Below, one piece after another: positions 1-6,836 of a DNA stretch of 26,824 bases. This DNA is from Pseudomonadota bacterium (GTDB lineage: Bacteria; Desulfobacterota; Anaeroferrophillalia; Anaeroferrophillales; Tharpellaceae), in the NCBI GenBank assembly GCA_015486505.1, contig WFRP01000101.1:1-26824 (forward strand), written 5' to 3'. Position numbers and translations under genes: made by a program. Every line of letters begins with the position of its first letter. The stretch's first letter is position 1. A model generated the notes under the pieces. It did no database searches and was not told where the DNA came from. It saw nothing but the letters and a program-made list of their open reading frames with translations.

Positions 1-309
1 AAATGGCAAAATCGGATGCCCATAACCTCTGGGAAAGATTTCAAAAGCATGAAACGGCAATTTTGTTATTTGCCAAAGAACCGCATGTTCCCTTCACCAA
101 TAACCGAGCTGAAAGAGATCTCCGCATGGCCAAGGTGAAACAAAAAATATCCGGCTGTTTTCGCCGTGAGCAATACGCTAAAGCCTATTGTCGGATTTCA
201 AGTTATTTGCAAACCATGGCAAACCAAGGAATAAACCCTCTTGTTGCAATTCAAATGGCTCCGGCTGGTGAAATCACTGAGCCAAATATTCATAGGGGCG
301 AGTAGTTAC
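1..309 (+). mobile_element. Right end of an IS66-family insertion sequence
   Basis: The transposase fragment ends at 305 and the sequence GAGTAGTTAC ends at 309. Read inward this is GTAACTACTC, agreeing with the GTAA start of IS66-family terminal repeats and with the ends of the MITE at 3884-4034 (GTAACTATTC). If 309 is the end, 310-317 (caattcac) would be the 8-bp target duplication, but the left copy is outside the window. Boundary inferred from these similarities. Confidence 0.65.
3..305 (+). CDS. IS66-family transposase, C-terminal fragment (cut by window edge)
   Basis: About 100 residues are visible, and the frame is open to the left edge, so the true start lies outside the window. The segment NNRAERDLRMAKVKQKISGC (about residues 33-52), followed by CFR and a CRI.SYL..M..QG.NPL block, is the typical C-terminal end of IS66-family DDE transposases; the Glu of NRAERD corresponds to the last acidic catalytic residue in that family. 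The protein would cut and join the IS66 ends during transposition. Four bases after the stop the sequence reads ...GAGTAGTTAC, which looks like the right terminus of the element (IS66 ends are known to begin GTAA when read inward). Whether the complete transposase is intact cannot be judged. Family call is firm. Confidence 0.88.
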   Translation: MAKSDAHNLWERFQKHETAILLFAKEPHVPFTNNRAERDLRMAKVKQKISGCFRREQYAKAYCRISSYLQTMANQGINPLVAIQMAPAGEITEPNIHRGE

Positions 310-341
310 CAATTCACATAACGTGACGTTGATTCCGGAAG

Positions 342-1937
342 TTAACTTTTTTCAGGCAGGTTCGCGCTGCGCCTAGCATCGAGAATCAGCAGGATCAGGA
401 AGATACCGCCCAGGACTCCAAACCATGAGGCCTGACGAAAGGTATCCTGAAAAGCCAGGCTCAAAGCCTTGAGGTTCTGGACTTTAGCGAGCAAACCATA
501 ACCTCTGGCCACCGCCAGATCATACGACATCAACGGCGCCAGTTTCTGTCCGGCGGCGGTAACCTGGTCGTAAATATAGCCGTAATTCTGCAGATCGGCG
601 ATCCCCTCATAATGCACGGCCTGCCGCAATATCAGGGTGTTGGTCGCCATCGCCGTCCCCAGCGAGCCGCCTAAAAAGCGAAGATAGTGCATAAGACTTA
701 CGCCCTGGGCCGTATAGGCGCCCAGTTTACCTAAAGCCATCGCCGATACCGGCGCGAAAAACGAGCCCAGGGAGATGCCTAAGGGGATGGTAATCAAGGC
801 GGCCCGGACTGAAGGGGTATAGTAATTCAGCGCGGGAATCAGGTAGTAACTGGTGAAAATATAAAGGGTAAGGCTTGCCACCAGAATCCGGGGCGGCCCG
901 TAGCGGTCGCTCAGGATTCCCGCCAGCGGCGACAGAATGGCGATAAAGATGGCAAAGGACAACATATGCAGGCCGGTATCAAAGGTCCCCAGATGCTTCA
1001 GATTTTCGTAATAGAGGGGTAAAAGAAAAAAAATCTGGTAGATGGAAAGCCCCATAACCAGGAAATAAAACCCCATGGACAGGGTGTACTGGCTGATTTT
1101 GAAGATCTTTATGTCAATCAAAGGATTTTCACTGAACATTTCCGAGAGGATAAAAAGAATCAGGGCCACGGCCGCCACCGCCGCCAGAATAACGATAAGG
1201 GTTGACTGCCCCCAGCCCAGCTGCTGGCCTTTGGAAAGCAGAACCAGCAGAGAAATGGTAAAGGTGGCGATTAAGCCGTAACTCCGGAAATTAAACCTGA
1301 GCTTTTCCCGCCGGCGCACGATAATCGGCAAAAAGGAGATAGCGGCGACAAAATTAAGCATTCCCGTAGGCAGATTGATATAAAAAACCCAGCGCCAGGA
1401 GAGATGTTCGGTAATCCAGCCGCCGACCGTCGGCCCCAGGGCCGGGGCGAAGGTTACGCCCATCGCGTAAATCCCCATCGCCAGGCCATGTTTTTCCGGC
1501 GGGTAGATAGCAAAGAGCATGGTCTGGGCGCTGGCCATGATAAAGGCTTCACCGACCCCCTGCAGCACCCGGGCCGCGATCATCTGGGATAACGACCCGG
1601 CCAGACCGCAAAGTGAACTGGCGACCGTAAAGATAAAGAGCCCGGCGATAAAAACATTCTTGACCCCGATCACCTTGCCGAGGCTGTGCGTCAGCAAAAG
1701 TCCGACCGCGGCCGCCGTCATATACGCGGTGATCACCCATTGCACGCCGTAGAGATCGGTCGCCAGCGGCCCCATCATCTTGGGAACCACGACATCGACC
1801 ACCGTCGTGTCGAGAATCGCCATAAAGGCCCCGAGCATAATGATGCAGCTCAAAAAAGCCCGGTATCCCGGCGAGATCTGTGCGTAAATCGGCCTTTCCG
1901 AAATCGGCCTTTCCGCATCTGCCACGGCCGCCGTCAT
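342..1937 (-). CDS. EmrB/QacA-type MFS drug efflux transporter (DHA2 family)
   Basis: 531-residue inner-membrane protein of the 14-helix DHA2 family of the major facilitator superfamily, which exports toxic compounds by proton antiport. Visible family motifs are LDTTVVDVVVPKM in helix 1 (about residues 42-54), the RVLQGVGEAF segment, and the antiporter motif C region GPTVGGWI, followed by SWRWVFYINLP, which is near-invariant in EmrB proteins. Length matches the family (about 510-530). The start ATG overlaps the stop of the adaptor gene by four bases (ATGA), so the two are translationally coupled. The N-terminus carries a small repeat (ERPIS-ERPIY) caused by a 15-bp tandem duplication. It should form a tripartite pump with the upstream adaptor and outer-membrane factor. 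Substrate unknown. Confidence 0.92.
   Translation of the reverse strand: MTAAVADAERPISERPIYAQISPGYRAFLSCIIMLGAFMAILDTTVVDVVVPKMMGPLATDLYGVQWVITAYMTAAAVGLLLTHSLGKVIGVKNVFIAGLFIFTVASSLCGLAGSLSQMIAARVLQGVGEAFIMASAQTMLFAIYPPEKHGLAMGIYAMGVTFAPALGPTVGGWITEHLSWRWVFYINLPTGMLNFVAAISFLPIIVRRREKLRFNFRSYGLIATFTISLLVLLSKGQQLGWGQSTLIVILAAVAAVALILFILSEMFSENPLIDIKIFKISQYTLSMGFYFLVMGLSIYQIFFLLPLYYENLKHLGTFDTGLHMLSFAIFIAILSPLAGILSDRYGPPRILVASLTLYIFTSYYLIPALNYYTPSVRAALITIPLGISLGSFFAPVSAMALGKLGAYTAQGVSLMHYLRFLGGSLGTAMATNTLILRQAVHYEGIADLQNYGYIYDQVTAAGQKLAPLMSYDLAVARGYGLLAKVQNLKALSLAFQDTFRQASWFGVLGGIFLILLILDARRSANLPEKS
1886..1915. repeat. 15-bp tandem duplication inside the efflux pump gene
   Basis: AAATCGGCCTTTCCG occurs twice head to tail (1886-1900 and 1901-1915). 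It keeps the frame and duplicates five residues in the cytoplasmic N-terminus before the first membrane helix. Confidence 0.9.
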
Positions 1938-3115
1938 GAACGATCCTGTTTACCGCTTTTTTTCTCAGCTTGCCTTTTTATCTCGACCGCACCGCCCATA
2001 CCGACCCGCAAGCGTTGTTTATCGCCTTTGGTTATCCGGATGCGTACCGGAATCCGCTGAGAAACCTTGGTAAATTCTCCGGCGGAGATATCCCGGGGCG
2101 CCAGAGCAAAAGTTGCGGCTGAAGCCGGCAGCACACTCTCAACCACACCCGCGTACCCGTCATCGGGATAAGCATCGATACTGATATGGGCCGGGGCGCC
2201 GGGCATCACGCCTTTAAGTTTCTGCTCTTCCAGCAGAACAATCAGATACAAATCCTCGGGATCAACCAGGGTAAAAATCACTTTCTGCGGCGAAACCAGC
2301 GCCCCGGGGCTGACATAGCGGCGGGCGATACGACCGCTGAGCGGACTTTTGATTACACACTGGGCCAGATCGTCCCGCGCTTTGCTCAGAGAGATTTCTA
2401 ATTTCTGCAACTTGACATCAAGCCCGGCAATACTTTTTTCAACTTCCTTGAGCCTGATCCCGGCGACCTGGGCCAAATCAACCTGCCGGCGCGCGCTCAC
2501 AATGCCCGCATCAAGCGCCGCGGTCTGTTTCTGCAGGGCCTGTTTGGCAATTCGTCGGGCCCTAAGCCGGGTGGTGAAATCCTCGGACTTGACACTGGAT
2601 ACCGATTTTGAGCGCAGAAGTTTTTTATAGCGCTCGTTATCCCGGTCCAGCTGTTCGATTTCGACTTCGACCCCGGCAATCCGGGCATTCAAGGCATCTT
2701 TTTTTTGCGTCAGTTCGAGAACCTGGGAAGCGGCAATTTTTTCATTAAGCTCAATCTCCCGCGTCATCCGTTCAAGCGTGAGCACTTTGGCCTGCCGTTC
2801 AATCCGGACCGCCTTGAGCGAAGCCTCAAGTTGTGCCACCGCCAGACGATAGATCGTATCATCAATCGCGGCCAGCACCTCCCCCTTCGCAACCGGGTCA
2901 CCGGCTTTCCCGGCCAGTTTCCGCAGGCGGCCGTTAACCCGGTTGAAACCGACATTCACCAGACTGTCGGTCCGGACAAAGACCGCGTCGGTCACCGCGT
3001 AAGCCATCCGGTGACGGACAAATCTGATCGTCAACCCGACAATAATCAGAGCCGAAACCACCAGCACGCCGACGGCAATCAGCCTCCCCCTGGACATCTT
3101 CTTTACTTTCGTCAT
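1934..3115 (-). CDS. EmrA/HlyD-type membrane fusion (periplasmic adaptor) protein
   Basis: 393-residue adaptor linking the inner-membrane pump to the outer-membrane channel. A short cytoplasmic basic N-terminus is followed by one membrane anchor (about residues 10-31). Next come a biotinyl-lipoyl-like half (GRLRKLAGKAGDPVAKGEVLAAID), a long coiled-coil hairpin rich in Leu/Lys/Glu/Arg (about 85-250), the second lipoyl half (CVIKSPLSGRIARRYVSPGA) and a beta-barrel. The domain order is that of EmrA/HlyD proteins. The gene overlaps the downstream pump gene by four bases and follows the TetR gene by 69 bp. GAGG sits only 2 nt before the ATG at 3115, so the ATG six codons further in (MSRGRL) is a possible alternative start. 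Confidence 0.92.
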   Translation of the reverse strand: MTKVKKMSRGRLIAVGVLVVSALIIVGLTIRFVRHRMAYAVTDAVFVRTDSLVNVGFNRVNGRLRKLAGKAGDPVAKGEVLAAIDDTIYRLAVAQLEASLKAVRIERQAKVLTLERMTREIELNEKIAASQVLELTQKKDALNARIAGVEVEIEQLDRDNERYKKLLRSKSVSSVKSEDFTTRLRARRIAKQALQKQTAALDAGIVSARRQVDLAQVAGIRLKEVEKSIAGLDVKLQKLEISLSKARDDLAQCVIKSPLSGRIARRYVSPGALVSPQKVIFTLVDPEDLYLIVLLEEQKLKGVMPGAPAHISIDAYPDDGYAGVVESVLPASAATFALAPRDISAGEFTKVSQRIPVRIRITKGDKQRLRVGMGGAVEIKRQAEKKSGKQDRS

Positions 3116-3184
3116 AACCTCACACTACTGTTCTTAAAGTTGATTTGCTAACTATTCCGCCAGGCTTATATGGCAAAGCGCCAA

Positions 3185-3772
3185 TCAGCCGCAGCCCTGC
3201 CGCAACAGGGAAAAAACATGCTCGGCAACTACCTGCGGGTCGTTATGCGCCGGTTTAAAACCCGGCATAAATGAACGCATCGGGGTTATCTGATAATGGT
3301 GAATTATCAGACTCAGGATCGAGACCGTCATCAGATGCGGGTCGCGCTCAGGCGAAAGGGAGCGGCAGAGTTCATTCATCTGCCGGAAAAAATCACCGAA
3401 CACATAGTCCGCCAGCAGCTGGAGACGGCTTTTATCTCCATCCAGCATCTCCCGGTGCATAAGTTTGCGGAAATCGGCTTCATCTTCAACCAGAATACAC
3501 AATTTTTTCACCAGATGCTGCAAACGCATTTCCGGATCGACCGGCAGCGTGAACGACTCCCGCATAAAATCAGCGTGTTCGCTGAAAGCCTGAGCCAGAG
3601 CTGCGATGTAAAGCGACTGCTTGTTGGGGAAATAGTGATAAAGTGACGCCGCTTTGATACCGACAGCTTGCGCTATCTGACGCATAGTCACACCGTTATA
3701 GCCTGACGCGGCAAACAGCGGGATGGTCTTTTTGAGGATTTCGGCTTTATTACGGGATTTATCGCAATTCAT
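3185..3772 (-). CDS. TetR/AcrR-family transcriptional regulator
   Basis: 195-residue protein with the classical N-terminal TetR DNA-binding domain (about residues 10-56). The helix-turn-helix is seen in VTMRQIAQAVGIKAASLYHYF followed by PNKQSLY. The C-terminal part should be the ligand-binding and dimerisation domain; length is typical. It lies inside the efflux operon between the outer-membrane factor and the adaptor gene, so it most likely represses the operon and is released by a pump substrate (inference from context). A TetR-like palindrome (5367-5380) lies ahead of the first gene and none was seen directly ahead of this gene. Its immediate upstream region is a run of AT-rich tandem repeats. 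No convincing Shine-Dalgarno was recognised. Confidence 0.93.
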   Translation of the reverse strand: MNCDKSRNKAEILKKTIPLFAASGYNGVTMRQIAQAVGIKAASLYHYFPNKQSLYIAALAQAFSEHADFMRESFTLPVDPEMRLQHLVKKLCILVEDEADFRKLMHREMLDGDKSRLQLLADYVFGDFFRQMNELCRSLSPERDPHLMTVSILSLIIHHYQITPMRSFMPGFKPAHNDPQVVAEHVFSLLRQGCG

Positions 3773-3776
3773 AGAC

Positions 3777-3883
3777 TTATTATTTTACTGAGTTATTATT
3801 TTACTGAGTTATTATTTTACTGAGTTATTATTTCAAATTATTTCACTGACTTATTTCACTGACTTATTTCATCAACTTATTTT
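3777..3883. repeat. AT-rich tandem repeats upstream of tetR
   Basis: Three perfect 16-bp units TTATTATTTTACTGAG (3777-3792, 3793-3808, 3809-3824) are followed by about three degenerate 13-bp units of the type TTATTTCACTGAC, the last interrupted by the MITE at 3884-4034. The array covers the 5' leader of the TetR gene (minus strand), so copy-number change could alter its expression; that is inference. Confidence 0.9.
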
Positions 3884-4034
3884 GTAACTATTCAGCCAAA
3901 TTTTACCCCCCGCCTTCTGGAGGAGGCGGGGGTGGTTTTTCGTAAGCGGTTGCGGAAACGATTTCGTGGTTTTTCGGAAGCGAGCGGGAGCCCATTAGTA
4001 CCGCGCCCGACCCCGGATTCGGCTGAATAGTTAC
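3884..4034. mobile_element. 151-bp MITE with IS66-like ends
   Basis: Perfect 14-bp terminal inverted repeats GTAACTATTCAGCC (3884-3897) and GGCTGAATAGTTAC (4021-4034) enclose a non-coding segment. It is flanked by an 8-bp direct repeat CTTATTTT (3876-3883 and 4035-4042). Removing the element and one copy restores a 13-bp tandem unit of the host sequence, supporting a genuine insertion. Ends beginning GTAA and 8-bp duplications are the known hallmarks of IS66-family transposition, and the IS66 right end at 309 matches the first bases. Inside are a GC-rich hairpin (3907-3932) and a 17-bp direct repeat with one mismatch (3932-3948, 3966-3982). Confidence 0.88.
3907..3932. terminator. Strong GC hairpin inside the MITE, terminator-like
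   Basis: CCCCCGCCT and AGGCGGGGG form a 9-bp stem with an 8-nt loop. On the plus strand it is followed closely by TGGTTTTT. It could reduce read-through between the outer-membrane factor gene and tetR, but the T-run for minus-strand transcription is poor. Confidence 0.4.
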
Positions 4035-4048
4035 CTTATTTTATCAAC

Positions 4049-5320
4049 TTATAGATTTCCAATCGCGTAGCGCAGGCGGATAACCGCCAGAACGGCATCG
4101 TTGGCGGCTTTGTCATAATTAGCGTAATTTATCGTGCGCAGGGTTTCGGCGTCAAGAACTTCGGTGTTGGTGCCAATCCCCTCCTTGTAACGGTTGCGGG
4201 TCACTTTCAGGTTTTCCCCGGCCTGTTCCAGGGTCTCTTTGCTAACCTGCACCCGTTTGCGGCTCTCCTGCATATCGAGCCAGGCCTGGCGCACCTGCAG
4301 CTCAATCAGGCTCGCCAAATCCTGACGCTGTTCGGTCAGGGCCCGAGCCTGGGATTGCAGGGCCCGGCCTTTGTTTTTGGCGACATTGCCATCAAAAATA
4401 TCCCAGGAAGCCATAACCATTGCCTGCCAGGCGCCTTCGTGAACCTGATGCGTATTTTCATGATAACCGTAGCCGCTCCGCAACAGCAGCTGCGGGCCGC
4501 TTTCGGCTTTAACCGACCTGGCCTGCCATCGCAAAGCTTCAATCTGTTGGGCCATAGCCATAAGTTCGGGACGTTTATCCGCGGCTATTTGACTTAAATC
4601 GGCCAGCTCCGCGTCGGGATAACGCAGCGGAATGGCGGCGATTTCAACCTTGTAATCCAGGGGCCGACCCAGCTGCCGGTTGTAGGCGGAGCGAGCCAGA
4701 TCGAGCCGGTTTCGCGCCTGCAGCAGCCGCTGCCGGGCATTGGCAAGCGCCACTTTCGCCGCCAGCAGATCATTGATCGGCACCATCCCGACATCATGCA
4801 GATTTTTAACATCCTGCGTATGCGCGGCCAGACTCTGTTCGTGGCTTAAAGCAACCCTGGTTTGCTGCTTCCGCAATAAAACCGCGATATAGGCTTCGGC
4901 AATCTTGAGTTTCACCTTCTGCCGGGTCGCAGCTTCAGTAAATTTACTCGCCTTGAGGCCGGCCGTGGCCGCGTCAATCGCCGAACTTATGCGGAAATGG
5001 GTATAAAGCGGCAAAGAAACCATCGCCTTATAGGAAAGTGATTTGTCATCAGCCGTACTGAATTTTTGTCCGTAGAGATAGGCCCCCGGCTCATCATCAA
5101 GCCAGAGATAACCGGCCCCGAGATTTACGCTCGGCAGACGCTTGCCTTCCGCGGCGGTAAGCTCCGCCGCCTTCGCGCTGCTGTTTTCGCCGGCGGCTTT
5201 GAGCAGATGGTCGGCTTTAAGCCCGAGCGCCCAGGCCTCTGCCAGCGTCTCGGCAAAACTGCTGCCGGCAAAACCCAGTAAACCCAAAATTATACCCGCG
5301 ACAAGAATGATTTTTTTCAT
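4049..5320 (-). CDS. TolC-like outer membrane efflux protein
   Basis: 423-residue outer-membrane factor forming the trans-periplasmic exit duct. A Sec signal peptide is visible at the N-terminus (KKII, a hydrophobic core, then SSFAE with cleavage probably after Ala). The long helical region and the repeat-type end motif RNRYKEGIGTNTEVLDAE are typical of the OEP family. I chose the ATG at 5320 because AAAGG stands 9 nt before it; the ATG at 5329 directly abuts that AAAGG and is less likely. It is the first gene of the efflux operon, preceded by the palindrome at 5367-5380. It is separated from tetR by 276 bp that include the MITE. Confidence 0.93.
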   Translation of the reverse strand: MKKIILVAGIILGLLGFAGSSFAETLAEAWALGLKADHLLKAAGENSSAKAAELTAAEGKRLPSVNLGAGYLWLDDEPGAYLYGQKFSTADDKSLSYKAMVSLPLYTHFRISSAIDAATAGLKASKFTEAATRQKVKLKIAEAYIAVLLRKQQTRVALSHEQSLAAHTQDVKNLHDVGMVPINDLLAAKVALANARQRLLQARNRLDLARSAYNRQLGRPLDYKVEIAAIPLRYPDAELADLSQIAADKRPELMAMAQQIEALRWQARSVKAESGPQLLLRSGYGYHENTHQVHEGAWQAMVMASWDIFDGNVAKNKGRALQSQARALTEQRQDLASLIELQVRQAWLDMQESRKRVQVSKETLEQAGENLKVTRNRYKEGIGTNTEVLDAETLRTINYANYDKAANDAVLAVIRLRYAIGNL

Positions 5321-5366
5321 TTTGCGCATCCTTTAACGACTCCTTTTTTCTGCTTAAGCCCATTAA

Positions 5367-5380
5367 CTAACGTTCGTTAG
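5367..5380. promoter_or_regulatory. Candidate TetR operator ahead of the efflux operon
   Basis: CTAACG-TT-CGTTAG is a perfect inverted repeat 47 bp upstream of the chosen start of the outer-membrane factor gene. Size and symmetry fit TetR-family operators. On the minus strand a -35-like TTGACT lies just upstream (about 5400-5405), so a bound regulator would cover the -10 and start region. No convincing -10 box is visible, so the promoter itself is uncertain. Confidence 0.6.
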
Positions 5381-5520
5381 GTAGTAAAAAAAAGCGGTTT
5401 AGTCAAGCAAAATTATCCCGAATCCGCCCGCATCCGGCTTTGCCGAAATAAAACGGAACTAGTACCGGCGGATCAAAATTCCTCCACGGCAACAAAAAAC
5501 TTGCCTTTTCCGCAAAGTAA

Positions 5521-5558
5521 TGCGAATATGTTCGCATAAAATATCAATCGTATATAAC
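5521..5558 (+). promoter_or_regulatory. Candidate promoter with overlapping palindrome ahead of the decarboxylase gene
   Basis: TGCGAA-TATG-TTCGCA (5521-5536) is a perfect 6-bp-arm inverted repeat. Its right arm TTCGCA could act as a weak -35, with TATAAC at 5553-5558 as the -10 (16-nt spacer). The layout suggests a promoter controlled by a dimeric regulator. Based on sequence only. Confidence 0.45.
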
Positions 5559-5598
5559 CTGTCGCTAAAGGTTGAGCGAATAAGCCAGGAGAGCGAAT

Positions 5599-6303
5599 AT
5601 GTCCCGGAATGAACTGTTTATGGTGAGCCCGATCAACGCGATTCTGGAAGGGCTTTACGAAACCCCGATGACCTTCGCCGAATTGAAAGAGCATGGAGAT
5701 TTCGGCATCGGCACCTTCAACGATCTGGATGGTGAGATGGTTATGCTTGACGGTCGCGCTTACCATCTCGATGTCGATGGCAGTGCCCGCGAAGTTGCCG
5801 ACCATGAAAAGACACCGTTTGCGGCAGCCTGTTTTTTCCGGCCGTTCAGCGTTGAGGAAACCGGGCCGTTGACTGACAGCAAAAAATTCCTTAATCTTCT
5901 TGATATCTGCCTGCCCTCTCCCAATATGCTCTATGCCCTGCGCATAGATGGCGACTTTGCTCAGGTTCATACCCGGTCGGTACCCAGAACCAGAAACCAC
6001 ACCCCGCTGGTGGAAGCAACCGCGCTCCAGAAGGAGCGCAAATTTGACCGGATCACCGGAACCCTGGTCGGGTTCTACACCCCGAAATTTATGCCTTCGG
6101 TTAATGTTCCCGGCTACCATTTCCACTTTATTGACCAGGATTTTCAATGCGGCGGCCATCTGCTCGGCTGCCGGCTCAACCACGGCCGCTTATCGCTTCA
6201 GATCTGTAATCAGCTACTCTTGAATCTGCCGATGACCCTGGACTACCTGGGGGTTGATTTCACCCGTAACGCCGCGCAGGATATTGAAAAAGCGGAAAGG
6301 TAG
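5599..6303 (+). CDS. budA: Alpha-acetolactate decarboxylase
   Basis: 234-residue cytoplasmic enzyme that converts (S)-2-acetolactate to acetoin, diverting pyruvate-derived carbon and drawing off excess acetolactate from valine synthesis. Family signatures are clear. GDFGIGTFNDLDGEMVMLDG (residues 33-52) contains the conserved Glu46. The zinc-binding pattern H174-x-H176-x10-H187 lies in NVPGYHFHFI...CGGHLLG, with the same spacing as the known ligands of Bacillus/Brevibacillus enzymes. A basic segment (RSVPRTR, 126-132) fits the substrate-binding arginine region. Length is typical for a form without a signal peptide. AGGAG lies 8 nt before the ATG. No acetolactate synthase gene is adjacent, so the gene stands alone here. 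Confidence 0.93.
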   Translation: MSRNELFMVSPINAILEGLYETPMTFAELKEHGDFGIGTFNDLDGEMVMLDGRAYHLDVDGSAREVADHEKTPFAAACFFRPFSVEETGPLTDSKKFLNLLDICLPSPNMLYALRIDGDFAQVHTRSVPRTRNHTPLVEATALQKERKFDRITGTLVGFYTPKFMPSVNVPGYHFHFIDQDFQCGGHLLGCRLNHGRLSLQICNQLLLNLPMTLDYLGVDFTRNAAQDIEKAER

Positions 6304-6316
6304 GACATCTCCTGAA

Positions 6317-6340
6317 GCACGGGCGCACGGGCGCACGGGC
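6317..6340. repeat. Three tandem 8-bp units GCACGGGC
   Basis: Perfect head-to-tail copies at 6317-6324, 6325-6332 and 6333-6340, directly downstream of the decarboxylase stop. Confidence 0.85.
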
Positions 6341-6511
6341 GCAAATTACGAACTGAACAATGGCAAAACTTGCTTTAAAATCCATTTATTATATGATATG
6401 GCAGGATATACTCAACTTTCTGACTCAACTTTCTGAGTGTGAACATTCGCCTGCACTCGGTTTGATTGCTGCGCCCTGCGCCCAACGGATTGCCCTCGGG
6501 GGGCTGCGCAC

Positions 6512-6536
6512 GGGGACTAAATTGAATTCTGTCCCC
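6512..6536. repeat. GGGGAC/GTCCCC REP-like hairpin
   Basis: A 6-bp stem GGGGAC (6512-6517) and GTCCCC (6531-6536) encloses a 13-nt AT-rich loop. Short palindromes of this kind are common around Y1 (REP-associated) transposases; no transposase is adjacent here, so the link is only suggestive. Confidence 0.5.
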
Positions 6537-6709
6537 ACATCAAGACGGTCTGGAACGGTAGCCGAAATTTACTTCCGCGTCAGGGTAACTGATAAAACTA
6601 CGACATTATATAAAATGCCATCCCGGACAAACCCACCCAAATGTTCGCTTCTTCTAAATAACGGTTTGTAACTACTTGAAATTATTAAAATTTTATGTCT
6701 ATCCGGGTC

Positions 6710-6746
6710 CATCTGTGGTTCAAGCAAAAAATAGAAACCACGGATG
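6710..6746. repeat. Inverted repeat, dispersed-repeat type
   Basis: CATCTGTGGTT (6710-6720) pairs with AACCACGGATG (6736-6746), one G-T wobble, 15-nt loop. The sequence resembles the widespread intergenic AACCACGGATGAAC repeat type. No poly-T follows, so it is not called a terminator. Confidence 0.6.
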
Positions 6747-6836
6747 AACGCAGATAAACCCAGATTCAGTTCCGCTCACGTTACTTGTATATATGTGGCC
6801 GCGATAGCGGTCCGGGATACTTTTAAGGAGAAATCT

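Larger units (their letters stand above)
6304..6836. other. Repeat-rich 533-bp intergenic region
   Basis: No credible gene was found; the open frames at 6254-6436 and 6360-6671 have no recognisable similarity and run through repeats. The region holds three 8-bp GCACGGGC units (6317-6340), a perfect 13-bp tandem duplication ACTCAACTTTCTG (6410-6422, 6423-6435) and a hairpin GGGGAC/GTCCCC (6512-6536). It also holds a second hairpin CATCTGTGGTT/AACCACGGATG (6710-6720, 6736-6746), resembling dispersed intergenic repeats seen in many environmental proteobacteria. The gene at 6837 is preceded by AAGGAG. Confidence 0.7.

Noticed and set aside
5473..6183. 236-codon minus-strand open frame over the decarboxylase gene
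   Set aside because: The plus strand shows intact zinc-ligand motifs and a good ribosome-binding site; the antisense frame has neither.
6360..6671. Open frame of about 100 codons downstream of the decarboxylase
   Set aside because: It runs through tandem duplications and hairpins, has no Shine-Dalgarno and no recognisable domain; the overlapping frame at 6254-6436 is equally unconvincing.
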